Assembly (NCBI GenBank): GCA_003667245.1
Contig: RCNN01000252.1
Coordinates: 1-49,543 of the forward strand
Length of the DNA: 49,543 nucleotides
Reading direction: 5' to 3'
From: Heterostelium multicystogenum
Taxonomy: Eukaryota > Evosea > Eumycetozoa > Acytosteliales > Acytosteliaceae
The notes under the pieces were generated by a model. It saw nothing but the letters and a program-made list of their open reading frames with translations, did not search any database and was not told the origin of the DNA. Positions 1 to 10,917 of the stretch are shown here, in pieces; within the stretch, counting starts at the first letter, position 1, and every line of letters begins with the position of its first letter. Position numbers and translations under genes: made by a program.

Positions 1-68
1 GGTGTACTAATATGGTAGTATTTGTTCATGAAAAGTGCAAATATATCAAGTGAATTATGTGAAGTTAA

Positions 69-269
69 TTAGGCGGGGATAGAATTAGATATATTCACTT
101 GGTGTGCCTGTAGAATTAATGAGTTGTTTGATGGATAGACATTGAATTCAAAAAACAATCCAAAAACAATGTAACAGGCTGCTACTATTATTATATAGTG
201 TTTCTGTTGCATCGTGTAGTAGCTTGTGTTGTTGTTGTTGTTATTATGTCCATTTCGATTTTGAAACAT
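69..269 (-). CDS. possible small single-pass membrane protein
   Basis: An ATG-initiated frame of 66 codons on the minus strand. It has an Asn-rich N-terminus (a run of six Asn near residues 9-14), then one strongly hydrophobic helix at about residues 25-45 (YIIIVAACYIVFGLFF), then a polar tail with an N-glycosylation-type NNS. The shape would fit a small type II or tail-anchored membrane protein, or the first exon of a longer gene running off the left edge. No family is recognised, and chance openness in such AT-rich DNA cannot be excluded. Confidence 0.25.
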   Translation of the reverse strand: MFQNRNGHNNNNNNTSYYTMQQKHYIIIVAACYIVFGLFFEFNVYPSNNSLILQAHQVNISNSIPA

Positions 270-2973
270 CAGCAGATCACTCCATACTAATAGTATCGAG
301 CATTGACTGATCCATTTTCAATCCAATCTCTGGTTGAATTAATATTAATCGAAAAGTATTCGTTGAAAAGAAAAAAAGCATAAAAGCAAGCAGCAACCGA
401 ATGAATGACAACAATCTAATCTATGTTTATGGAATTGGACTCAAAGTTGTACACTGCCAACTTGTCAATCCTATTCTTTGTAGAATCAATCACTGCCAAT
501 TTATATTAATATGTAAATCTACAATTATGATTATGACAGTCTTGTTAACCTAACTGGATAGATATTTTCTCCATAAATAACTATTACACCGCCATAATTA
601 GTATGCACCAGAAGTTGCTGTTCATTCATTCTAATTTGATATGCTTAACTAGATATCATCATTGTAAATGTATATATATTCTTCTATAAAATACTATCAT
701 GACGTTACTCCACTGATACTACACTCTCTATTGATTTTGCTGTACAATGAATATGTCTCAAACAAAAAGTTGTCCAATTGGTTTGATTTGATTTGAATAA
801 TTGTAAGGTTGGGACTTACCTTTAAAGGTTTTAAAACTACTACTTTACTTCTGACTATTCTACTCTATTGTTGGAATGGAAATAAAATATTCTAACTGAT
901 GCTGGAAATTATTTATTGATCAACAAATAATTTGTATAAATATATATAAACTGGTTATATATTTTAAATTATGACTATTTGTTATAATTATTATTACTAA
1001 AAAATAAATAAACAAATAAATAATAGGTTAGTTATATAATAAATATTAATCAACTAGTGGAAGATTGCTTGAGTTTGGGTGCTGAGATTCTTAATAGGAT
1101 TTCAATGGTAATAAAAGAAAAAGAGTATTTTGTAGTAGTTGTTTGTATCAAATAAGAAATAAATCTTTGTTTAGTGTGAAAGGTAGATGTATGAAATATA
1201 TTCGTTGGAACTTGAAATCATGGATGAGTCATAAATAAAATGTATTGAGTATAGTGTCATTGAAATTTGTATGTTGACAGATATTAGCTGTTGGGGCATG
1301 AAAAAGCTGCCATATTATAGAGTCACCAATAGTGAGGTCGCGGGGTAGGTGGAATATTATACAATGATTTCTTAATAGATTTGGAATTTCCTTTATAATA
1401 AAGGTTTGATTGGATTGTTTTTTCCAGCAACACCTAAAGCCAACCCCCCTAATATGATATAAGTCTTAGCATCAATGTTATAACATAGTGGAATGGGTTT
1501 TGAATGGTTGTTTGGTGTTGATATTATTATATTTGTTGTGCTGTTGTTTTGTCATCTGAATTCACAGTAGAAATATGAATTATCATAATATTATTAAAAA
1601 TTTGGAGGGAATTCTATTGTGATTATTTTGCTTTGATTTGGAGAGATGACATGTTCACACACACACATTTATCAGTTCGTTTTTGACTTGCTGTGTTGAT
1701 GTTACTTCCATCAATGTGTGGAAAATGGGTGTTTTGTGTTGTGGGTAAAAATCAAAAAAACAACAAAAAAATGTCTTGATAAAAGTTTTGAAGGCTTCCT
1801 CCATACCCAATTTCCTGTGTAATTAATTGATTGTATTACTCTTTATGGTAATATTTTGATGATTAGATTAATCTATTATCTTTGCTAACTACTAGCTAAG
1901 TTTAAAACTATTTGTAGTATAGTGTTTTGTTTTATTCTACTACTATTATCTTTTTATGATATTATCTAACTTTTTTATGAATCCTATTTAAGATCTAATT
2001 ATTCTCAAAAACTAATCAAAAAAAAAAAGGAATCAAAATATGATTTATTCTCGTAAATGTTAATACTATTTCCTAATTTTTAATGTACTAAACTAAAATT
2101 CTCTTTTTTATTATTATTACTATATTATTATTATTTTTTATTATTATTATTAATATTTTATAGACTATAAAACAATATTCATAAAATGACTATTAAAAAG
2201 AAATTAGAGTTTATAAAAAGCAAAAAAAACAAAAAAATCTAACTATTTTTGTACAAAATATTTTTTAGTGTTTTGATTTTTTTTGTTGATCAATTTTTTT
2301 TGTTCATCAGGTTTTCAAATGTCCATAACTGCCAGCTAAAAAACAAGTTTGATTAATTTTAAAACTTTTATCTATCTAAAATATCGTGAAACTCTGTTTT
2401 TTTGCCCCCAGAGCCAAAAACAACAATTACAAAAAATTGAGATTTTATTGTTTGAGTTCCGATTTATTTTGTAACAAATTTTCTTCCATTTCCCACACCA
2501 CACTCATATGGTGGAGTCCACTTAAACCAAAACAAAAAATCTCAGATTGTTTTTGTTGTAGCCAAGATGAGATTTGTTTTTTTTGATGGTGGATGGTCAT
2601 ACATCCTACTACCAACGACTACAATCCAAATAAACAACAGTCAACTTCTACCACTAATATGCGTTTGGATATATATTTATCTTTGCAAGTCCTCCGTATT
2701 TATTTTTGAAGATCCATCGATCCAGCAGGGTGAAATTTGTTCCGCCGTGTACATAACAGCATTAGAAATAGAACGAGCAACACAATTACCATACTTGTAC
2801 AGATTTGCTTCATAAGATAACATGAGATAGGTATCGTAATATCAAGAAGTTATAAACAATATGAGTAGATTTATAATAAACTATATTATTATAAGAACCA
2901 CACTTGAATGGAGGGTAGTAGCAAAACCGCGAGTTTATAAATAGGTTAGTTGATAGATTGATGTTTAATAAGT

Positions 2974-2988
2974 GATGGGGTGGGTGAC
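2974..2988. promoter_or_regulatory. G-box-like GGGTG tandem
   Basis: The bases around 2976-2986 read TGGGGTGGGTG, an isolated G-rich tandem in AT-rich DNA. Dictyostelid G-boxes bound by G-box binding factor (GBF) are built from GGGTG/CACCC units. The element lies beyond the 3' end of the CCDC43-like gene, with no clear gene start nearby, so a promoter role is inference only. Confidence 0.25.
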
Positions 2989-3194
2989 CATCCATTGATA
3001 GATGGATAAAGAAACAAATATTATTGAGTTTTGTTTCGTTTGATATTAACAATCCTATATTGTTATTGACATACATTAGAATATGATGATGTTGTCATAT
3101 GATTCATTATATACGATCACTTTTATGTGTATTATTGATAGAGAGTTAACTTCCATTAACTGTTGTGCGGTTTGTTTGACTTGATTTGTTTATT

Positions 3195-4053
3195 TTACAA
3201 TCTTCTTTTCTCTTTCTTTGTTGTCTTTTTCTTTTCTTCGTCTCTCTTTTGTTTTGCGAGAAGTTCTTTATCTCTTTCAACTTTCTTTGCGTTTTCAATC
3301 TTAGCTTTCTCACGCTTTGCTTTCTCTTCATCTATAATTCGTTTAGTATTGTTGTTGGTAGCCAACGATATTTTCGGTGCAGAATCGGTTTGGTCAGACA
3401 ACATAATATCACCAATTTTCATCACTTTGTTGTTGATTGACATTATTATCACATCATTAGTAATGTTGATCGTTCATATCATTCTCAAGTAGTGATACAT
3501 ACACTTCCTCTTCTTCATATGCATATTTCGCTAAAAGATAGTCTCTATTCTTTTGTTCCTCTCTTGTCATTTTATGATATGGACTAGAATTGGCATAGTG
3601 AGTTTAGTAGCCTTGATATTGCACTGAATTAAAGTTGGTCATACTTATCAAACTTATCATCGTCGTTTCTCTCTTGTTCGGCTACTTCTTTAATCTTTAA
3701 TTCTGATTGAAGTTTCATTGTTTCCAGCAATTTATTATTAAACTTCCTTGTTTTCCTTTTCAATGTCGTTCAAGGCCTTCATAAAGGTCGTCAATGAATG
3801 AGCTTGTATCTTTTTCCTATCATTGACAACAATAACCATTGTTCTAGTTAGTATAGGGTCGCTTTCAAAGATAGATATCTAGTCTTTCATACCGTTAAAG
3901 ACAAGAGGAATTCCCCAAGTATTCTCTCTTTTCATCTTCCTGAGTAGTAGTGTCTTTGACCAATTCAAATATGTAATCTACGATTGTATCTGAATCATCA
4001 AAGCACTCAAGAGCTTTGATTGATTCAACAATCAGATTCTTCAAGTTATCCAT
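3195..4053 (-). CDS. CCDC43-like coiled-coil protein, frame broken
   Basis: Pieces in successive minus-strand frames line up with coiled-coil domain-containing protein 43. The N-terminal helical part starts MDNLKNLIVESIKALECFDD. A central segment contains MTREEQKNRDYLLAKYAYEE, which matches the family's EEEKQRKAALLAQYA element. A highly charged C-terminal coil follows, with NKVMKIGD and then KVERDKELLAKQKRDEEKKK, corresponding to the family's NIGSDK and DKLAKQERKEKEKK parts. The frame is interrupted near 3900, 3880 (TAG), 3740, 3626 and 3450. Some breaks may be unrecognised introns, others single-base indels like those in the neighbours. The middle third does not align convincingly. CCDC43 has no established enzymatic role. 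A true pseudogene remains possible. Confidence 0.6.
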
Positions 4054-4276
4054 GCTTATCTAAGCGAATCTGTCTCTACTCTGTCGCAAAACAAATGGAA
4101 TCATGTGGGGGCCAAAAACTATCTAAATCGAAATTTATAAATGCAAATACAGTTTGTTTAATGAAATTGTCTAAAAACAGAAATGATGGTGATTCAAAGA
4201 TCTCTACTCATAGATAGTGCATTTAACAGAATACTATTGCCAAATCAGCAGCTCATCAAGCTTATCTTGTTGGGGT

Positions 4277-5218
4277 AAAAAAGCACTGGTTACGTAAGTA
4301 GTTGGCGTCGAGTTGCACATTATTATTGTCATGTGTAAACAAGTCTCACTAACTTTATTTTGAAAGTGGTGGAAGCAGAGGCATAGGAAAGGCAATCGCA
4401 CAGAGACTAGCAGCGAGTGGTGCCAATGTTACCATCCTCAGTAGAGAACCAATAACAAATAAAGAGGCAGTCAGCTCGTTGCCAGTTGTTCATATCAATG
4501 GAGAACTCATCCAACTCGCAACTTACAGGTGATCAAAGTCTGCCTACAAATGGACACAGTGGACTAGTTTTTTGATCTTTCACAGCCACTTGTTGGTAGC
4601 TACGATGACTTTGCCAATTCCATTAAAGAGCAGAACAATGGACACCCTCTTTGACTTTGATATAGTGGTTCATGCTGCTGGCATTACACAGAACGATCTA
4701 TTTTTCAGGGCAAAGTCAAACGAATGTGCGATCTATCCTACAGGTTAATCTACAGGCTCCAATCGACTTGACAAGGATTCTGCTAAAGCCTATGATAAAG
4801 AAACAATGGGGACGTATTATATTTCTTGGGAAGTGTTGTGGCAGATCAAGGCAATCGTGGACAGTCTATATACTCTACAACAAAAGCCGGTATAGTTGGA
4901 TTCTCTAAATCTTTATCACGTGAAGTAGGACATTTTAGCATAACATCCAATGTCATATCACCTGGTTATATTGAAACTGACATGTCATCAGCATATATTG
5001 CATCACAAGGAGAATCACTCGTCGAGAGAATACCACTAAAGAGAATAGGAACAGTCGAAGTAAGTTGATTTCAAAAGCCTGAGCATACTCCATCCTTTGA
5101 TCATACTAACCAACATTCGGTTATTCCAACAGGAGGTAGCAAAAGCAGCATTATTTTTTAATAGAATCAAATTATGTAACAGGACAAGTTATAAGAGTTG
5201 AATGGTGGACTTTGGTAA
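4277..5218 (+). CDS. CBR4/FabG-like short-chain dehydrogenase/reductase
   Basis: An NAD(P)H-dependent SDR of the 3-oxoacyl-[acyl-carrier] reductase / CBR4 type. Visible parts in order: KKALVT, an intron (4294-4366, GTAAGT...AAAG), then GGSRGIGKAIAQRLAASG (cofactor-binding TGxxxGIG, completed across the splice), FDIVVHAAGI (the NAG-type strand), FLGSVVADQGNRGQ, and the catalytic YxxxK as IYSTTKAGIVGFSKSL near 4864. NVISPGYIETDM and an intron (5060-5132) follow, then VAKAALF and YVTGQVIRV. The product ends at a family-typical GGLW and TAA at 5218. Several frame breaks are each repaired by one base in a short run (for example T6 near 4568, CCC near 4645, TTT near 4823, AA at 5201). The start codon is not resolved. 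Likely role: mitochondrial fatty-acid synthesis or quinone reduction, by family. Confidence 0.8.
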
Positions 5219-5380
5219 AGTTATATAGCATGTATATTTATGATAAAATAATAATAATAATAATAATAATAAATAGTCATTTTAAAAATATACATATATT
5301 ATATTGTTTTGTTTTATTGTATTATTTCTTTTAATGTACAACATGTTTTTATACAGTAAATATAACAGGATCACTATCAT

Positions 5381-6581
5381 CTATTGGTTAATATCCATTC
5401 TTGACATTGATAGTAGCTTTAGGATACTGTCGATTGTAATAACAGATGTAGGATGACAATCTATATCAATAACCCACAATCTGTGCACTTTTGTTGAAAC
5501 CATCTTGTAGATTACACTTTCGACAGTGTCCCACGCATAGACAGTAAGTGGATGAAATGATTTCTCTTTTAAACAGGAAAGATTACTTTTCTTCTCTTTG
5601 ATATTCTGGTATTGTAGATAGTCAACCACGGGCAACATCAACTCTGAAAAATTCTTCTTTGTCAAGCCTTTTAGATTGGATATCGAAAAATTGGCATACT
5701 AGGCATTGTGATTGTTAGTAAAGAGTCAGTGTCAAAGGTACTCAATTTAATGGTAGTTACCAGTTTGGTCTCGTTATCAACAATTGGAACAGCCGTAATT
5801 TTCTGTTGTAAAATATCTTGTAATATATTGATAACTCTGGTTTCCTTTGGATATAAAACTATATTTGTACAAGTCAAACCAACTTGATTAACTGTTTTGG
5901 TTCTTAAATCTCTGTAGTGATAGTGTTTTAATATTCATTATTATTATTAGAAAGCAGACTACACTATGATAATGGAAGTAACATGAATACAAACCCTAAG
6001 ACATGTATATTTTGAGCTATAAGTGATAAAATATCAGATTCACTTATTAAATTGATGATTGTCATTCTATTATCAATAATAAACAATTTCGATATCTTTT
6101 CACTCATAGTTTCGATTGCCTTTAAGAAAGAATCAGTTTCTTTAATCACAACAAGCTTATTCTTCCTGTTCGCAAGTATATTTACAGCTGGACTGTCGGA
6201 AAACAGTCCACCACAACTTTCTAGGATAGTAAAAAACTTTCTTGGCTCAACCTTTAATATTTGTTGAATATCTACAATTTCCAAACCAACAAACGAAATA
6301 ATGAAGTCCACTATTGATGTATAAAGAAGTTTATCATTAGTATAATATAATAGAGAGAAGGTAAATATTGTATCTCACCAATATCCATCATATCAATAAC
6401 TGCAATCACCTTATTAGTATCATTATCATATACTGGAGCAGACACAATGGAATTCTCATCAAAGATCCTTAGAATCTCTTCTAATGATGTGGTTGTATCC
6501 ACCGTGATGATGTTCTTTGGCTTTACTGCATGTTGTATTTTCTGTTGTTTTTAAGAAGTTAATACAGTCCTCTTTATTCAT
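5381..6581 (-). CDS. protein with four CBS motifs (AMPK-gamma-like)
   Basis: Starts MNKEDCINFLK at 6581. Intron 1 (6311-6378) joins MMDIV to DFIISFVGLE; intron 2 (5912-5994) joins IHVLG to DLRTKTVNQVGL. Four CBS-type units can be seen: around NIITVDTTTSLEEILRIF; around VIKETDSFLKAIETMSEKIS; around VLYPKETRVINILQDILQQK; and the last around DTVESVIYKMVSTKVHRLWV, followed by VITIDSILKLLS. A NLKGLT element before the fourth CBS resembles the SDLRGL motif of AMPK-gamma/Snf4-type proteins. Paired CBS motifs usually bind adenine nucleotides. No catalytic domain is present, so this is a stand-alone sensor or regulatory subunit by family analogy. Two single-base frame breaks occur, near 6550 and 5670. 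It converges with the SDR gene, the two stop codons lying about 160 bp apart. Confidence 0.75.
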
Positions 6582-7379
6582 TGTCTCTCCCAAATATTCT
6601 TAATAATATTAATTTATTTTTATTCTATTATATTTTTTAATAGTAATAATAATAATCAATGGTGAATATCTTGATTTATTTTATATTCTTATTATATTAT
6701 ATTAAATTAAGATGAATATTTATAGGAGGAACCGTTTTCTTGTTCAATTTATTTATTAATTAAAATAAAAAGGAGATTGGAGAAATATCCTTTTATGGTA
6801 AAGTTTTTTATTTTATTTATTAGTTTCCTTTGCTTGGGCAAAGAGTTCTTTTATTTTTTATTTTGTTTTTCGTTGAAATGAAGGTAATTCATTATACTCC
6901 CATATGTGTCCTGATTTCAATATTGTACTGTACGGGTCACCAGTTGTTGTGTGATTTCCATTGGGAAAAAGCAATGCATACTATTTCACACGTGATCAAA
7001 ATATTTTAAAATATTATATATTTGAAGTTGTTGATTGATTCATTGATCTAGACCTATATATGGCGTTTGAAAGGTTGTTACATTGGTTATTTCTATTCAT
7101 TGCTTTTCCAATGGAAAGCATAAATAAATTAATTAAATTCAGAGTGTATTAATTGGTTAAAGATTAATCTCAATAATAATAATTTTTATTATTATATAAT
7201 TATTGTGAATGTTTGTTGCTTTGATTTCGTTCTATTGTTTGGGAGATTATGATCCAAAAACGGTTTACCAAGGTGAAATTGATTTGATTACTATATGTTG
7301 TATCGATGGGTCGGTTTGAAAATATATTATATTATATTATATGATATTATTTATATTTACTTATATTATTAATGGATTA
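6582..7379. other. intergenic, non-coding
   Basis: AT-rich spacer between the start of the CBS gene and the end of the mitochondrial carrier gene, both on the minus strand. TAA/TTA repeats and A/T runs only; no open frame with family resemblance. It must contain the CBS gene promoter. Confidence 0.6.
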
Positions 7380-8547
7380 TTATGTTGCTTCTAATCCAAT
7401 GGATGATAAATCTTGATCATCTATCTTGGAATTCAACATTTTCTTGGTCGTCTCATACATGAAAAAGTTGACAGCACTTGTTGGGAATGCACGTAGAATG
7501 GTTGCTGAGAAACCTTTGTAAAAAGTGGATATACCTTCCTTCTTGTAAATTTCTTTTGCGCAATGAATAATTCCTTTATAGATCGATGGTTCAGGCTGTG
7601 TTTGAATTCTAGTCTTAATAACGTCGAGTGGGTAAATCGATGCCCAAAAACTCATTCCTGCACATCCACCGGCACCTATGGCAACCCATGCTGGAAAATG
7701 CTCGGGATGGCCACTAGATTTCGAGAGTGCCGAAAGTTGTCGCTTCATATATTCGTACATTGTGAAATATACCATGTCACCAGGGATGTCTCTGGCAAGT
7801 GTTGGTCTTAGGCCTTTAAATAGTCCTAAAAATCCATCTTTTCTGATGATCTGTTTGACAACATCGATCGGTCCATTATAGTACTGACGAGGTGGTTCAC
7901 CCTTTGTTGTCACTGTAGATAATAGATTCGTATTTCTCGATTGAACCTGTAGTTTTGACTTGATCAAGTCTCTAGGAGTTAAAAAAAATGATATGGTACC
8001 ACCTGCAATTGCACCTGCTGCTGCAACCCTATAGTTTCAAATAATTAGTTCTGCTGCTGCCTCTGCTACTGATCACTGTTGTCTACCTACTTGTGATAAG
8101 GAATAGGTGTATCATTATTTGGGTGGAATAGCTTTTGACAATGGTTGTTGGTAACAAAGAAAATAGAGTTGATAAAAGATACACTGACCAATGGTACCGA
8201 CAGACCTCGATACACACCTCGAATCTACAATGGAGTACCATTAGTATACGATTGGTTCGAAACGAATGAATACTTACGCCATCCATTTGAACAGTGTATT
8301 TCAAAGCTTGCCAACCATTTTTGAATTTCGGTACATTGCCAGAACCATCTTGGAGCATTACTTTGATTGTATCGAAAGGATGTCCAGTCAGCATGGAGGA
8401 CATTCCACCAACGGAAACCAGCCATGAAATCTTTACCAATCGGTATCAATCTCTCTAAATTGTCAAAAAGTTAATACTACTACTGCCAATAGAATAAATG
8501 AAATATATATAGAACTATTTTATTTTACCTCTATCAAAAAAACTCAT
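7380..8547 (-). CDS. mitochondrial carrier (SLC25), acylcarnitine/ornithine-type
   Basis: Four exons: 8529-8547, 8278-8454, 8091-8224 and 7380-8028. Intron boundaries fit phase exactly (introns 53-74 bp). All three carrier repeats carry the PxD/ExxK/R signature: HPFDTIKVMLQ, TPRDLIKSKLQ and YPLDVIKTRIQ. Six membrane helices are expected in the inner mitochondrial membrane. Elements such as GLRPTLARDIPGDMVYF and YKGFSATILRAFPTSAVNFF resemble the carnitine/acylcarnitine-ornithine branch (SLC25A20/A15), but the substrate cannot be assigned from sequence alone. Exon 2 has one extra base near 8410 (after DFMAG; shortening TTT to TT restores GSVGGMSSMLTG). The short first exon encodes MSFFDR; no cleavable presequence is needed in this family. 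Total is about 325 residues, a normal carrier length. Confidence 0.88.
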
Positions 8548-9449
8548 TCTTGTATTTGTTATGTATGTATAAATGTTTGAAATAACTATTGTTTATAGTA
8601 CTTTATTGATGGAAGTTGTCATTTAGTTTTACAAAAAGATATACTTTGAAAATAAATAATAATAACAAAATAGATTGATAATTGTTTACAAGTACTCTAC
8701 TATGCTCTGCTCTGCTCTGCTCTTCTCTCTTAATATATTTGGGTGGCTCTAGTCAAACTGTCTAAACAAGAGATGAATGAATGAATATATATTAATAAAT
8801 AAATGTTTATATATATAAGTAATAATAAAAATACAATGATTTATTATAATAATAATAATAATAATATAGATAGATAGATAAATTGATTAATAGATTAGGT
8901 AATAAAAAAGTTATTATAATATAATATTGTTTGTTGATTTGCCTGTGGTGAAATTTAGAATGACGATAAATTTATTTGCAAATGAATCAATTAATTAATT
9001 AGTAAGTTTTGGAGTAGGTGGAGGTGGTGGTGTGGTGGTGAAAATGTAAATATAAGTATTATTATATTACTACTATTTATAACAATGAAATGACTCCTGC
9101 TCTTTTTGAATGACTAATCAAAAAACACAAAATAAAAATTAAAAATAACAAAAAAACATTATGAACAGGCAGAATGAAACTTCGTTTTAAGGACTCGTCA
9201 TTTTGGTGAGGTGTGAACACACCACAAACTAAACAAAAATGTAAATAAAATTTTAAAAAAACAAAATTGGGTGGGAACTAGTCAACCCATCATCTTGCAT
9301 AAGCAAATATTTCAGTGTGGACCTTGCAAGGTCCAATCATATGATGATGAACGTTTGTTTGCTGGCTTCAAATGTCATCGTTAGTCTTGCTTTATTGTGT
9401 TATTGCTGAGTGATTGCTCTTGATTTGGTTGATGCTAAATATTATTTGT
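8548..9449. other. intergenic, non-coding
   Basis: Spacer between the PDHX-like gene end and the carrier gene start. It holds a TGCTC pentanucleotide repeat (8703-8722), AAT and GATA microsatellites near 8846-8880 and short G-rich patches near 9010-9040. No coding frame is supported. Confidence 0.6.
8703..8722. repeat. TGCTC pentanucleotide repeat (4 copies)
   Basis: Four head-to-tail TGCTC units followed by a pyrimidine-rich tail (TTCTCTCTT). It stands out in an AT-rich spacer and lies about 155 bp upstream of the carrier gene's start codon, so it could fall in the promoter or 5' leader. Confidence 0.7.
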
Positions 9450-10594
9450 TTATATCATCATCAGTTGTGGATTTGAAATATATTTCTTAAAGGTATCGAG
9501 GAATTTAGCTGCAATTTCATCATCGAAAACTCTGTTGTCTCCAGAGAGAGTGACATCGATTACATTTGATACAGATGGTCCTGAGGGTGTGGCGTTGGTG
9601 TCGAGTGCATCCAACTCCTCCAAGGTGTATGATCTGTTTTTGATTACTTTACGTCCACCTCCAATTGCTAGAATACCTGCTTGTGGATAGTTGATAATAG
9701 CATTAAAGTGAGTGATTCCATACATTCCGAGGTTAGAAACAGAGAAAGTTCCACCTTGGAATTCCTCTGGCTTTAACTTTCCAATTCTGGCACGTCCTGC
9801 CAGGTCTTTGAGTTTCTGATGCAATGTTACCAAGCGATTTGGTGTCAGTCTTAGTGACGATTGGTGTAATCAAACCACGATCAGTTGCGACGGCTACTGA
9901 AATGTCAACTGTTGGGTTAACTACAGTCTTTCCAGCTTTGTCATCCCATTTACAGTTAGCAGCTGGCACGTCTCTCAATGCCAAAGCACATGCCTTAATT
10001 ACAAAATCATTTACTGAAATCTTTGAAGTTGCACTGGCTATAATTCATGGCGATTAGCTTGCTGTCAACAATCAAATCAATGAACCATTCATACATACCA
10101 TTCAAAGCAGTTCTAAGTGAGAGTAAATTATCGATTTCACATTGAACGGTCATATACATATGTGGTACAGCTTGCTTTGATTGAGTCAATTTAGTTGCAA
10201 TAACCTTTCTAATGTTATTGTGTGGAGTGTCTTCAAATTGTGGTGGCTTAACATTGAAAGTAGTTTGTGTAGTTGCGGTTGGTTTAGTCTCTGTAGTAGC
10301 AGTGGCTGCTGCTGTTGATGTTGTGGTCGATTCCATTGATCTTAGGTCTGCAGGTTTAATATTATTCGATTGTACATATGATATGACGTCTCCTTTGAGT
10401 ACTCTTCCCTGTGGACCTGATGCCTTTATTTGAGAGTACTTTAAATTGTACTCTGTAAGCAAACGACGTACCGATGGGAACATAAAGTCGTCATGTGCAG
10501 CGGAAGAGTACATGCATCTGTTGTTGCTACTCAAAGCAGCACTATATAATACTTTAGATTTATTCACTATTCTATTCATCATCATCATCACCAT
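9450..10594 (-). CDS. pdhX: PDHX-like E3-binding protein of pyruvate dehydrogenase
   Basis: The protein begins MVMMMMNRIVNKSKVLYSAA, a basic, Ser-rich mitochondrial presequence. A peripheral-subunit-binding domain follows (about residues 38-75, FMFPSVRRLLTEYNLKYSQI...GPQGRVLKGDV), then a Thr/Ala-rich linker and a 2-oxoacid dehydrogenase E2-type core. In the core, the E2 active-site motif HRxxDG reads NRVFDDEIAAKFL, so both His and Gly are lost, as in human PDHX (SRVVDDELATRFL). It is therefore probably the structural E3-binding subunit, not an acetyltransferase. An intron (10038-10098) joins TALN to ASATSKISVNDF. One frame break near 9815: shortening GAAAC to GAAC joins SLGNIASE to LKDLAGRARIG. 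No lipoyl domain is present upstream of the binding domain, unlike human PDHX. Confidence 0.85.
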
Positions 10595-10917
10595 CACAGC
10601 AGCATATATGCTAATGTTGAATTATAAATAATGAACAACTAAACTAATCTTAATCCAGCTAGCTAATTTTAAAAAAACAAAAAAAACTCTTGAAACAAAC
10701 ACCAATTTCCCAAATCATAAATAATTAATAATATTAATAAATAATAATAGTTTAGTTTTTATTATTAATTATTATTAGATGATTTCATGTTGATATGTGT
10801 GTTTTGTTTTATTTTATTTACAAAAATTAAGTATTAAATAATTTATATGTTTGCTTTAAATAAGGTTTTGGTTGAGTTTATAGTGTTATTATTATTATTG
10901 TTGTTGTGTGATTGAGT
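10595..10917. other. short intergenic spacer
   Basis: About 320 bp of AT-rich DNA between the PH-domain gene end and the PDHX gene start, both minus. TAA/TTA repeats; nothing else seen. Confidence 0.6.

Larger units (their letters stand above)
1..3194. other. AT-rich non-coding stretch at left edge
   Basis: No conserved gene is visible on either strand. The open frames near 2386-2815 (+) and 2810-3076 (-) are low-complexity, resemble no family and lack intron or codon signals. A short CA run lies near 1656-1666. A G-rich element sits at 2974-2988. A small frame with a hydrophobic helix (69-269, minus) is listed separately. Confidence 0.6.

Noticed and set aside
3146..3331. Lys/Arg-rich minus-strand frame
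   Set aside because: It overlaps the CCDC43-like C-terminus in another frame; its basic composition is a shadow of that charged coil.
4504..4590. Possible intron at GTGATCAAAG in the reductase
   Set aside because: Reading on in another frame gives LTGDQSLPTNGHSGLVF and then DLSQP after shortening T6 by one, so a run-length error explains it better.
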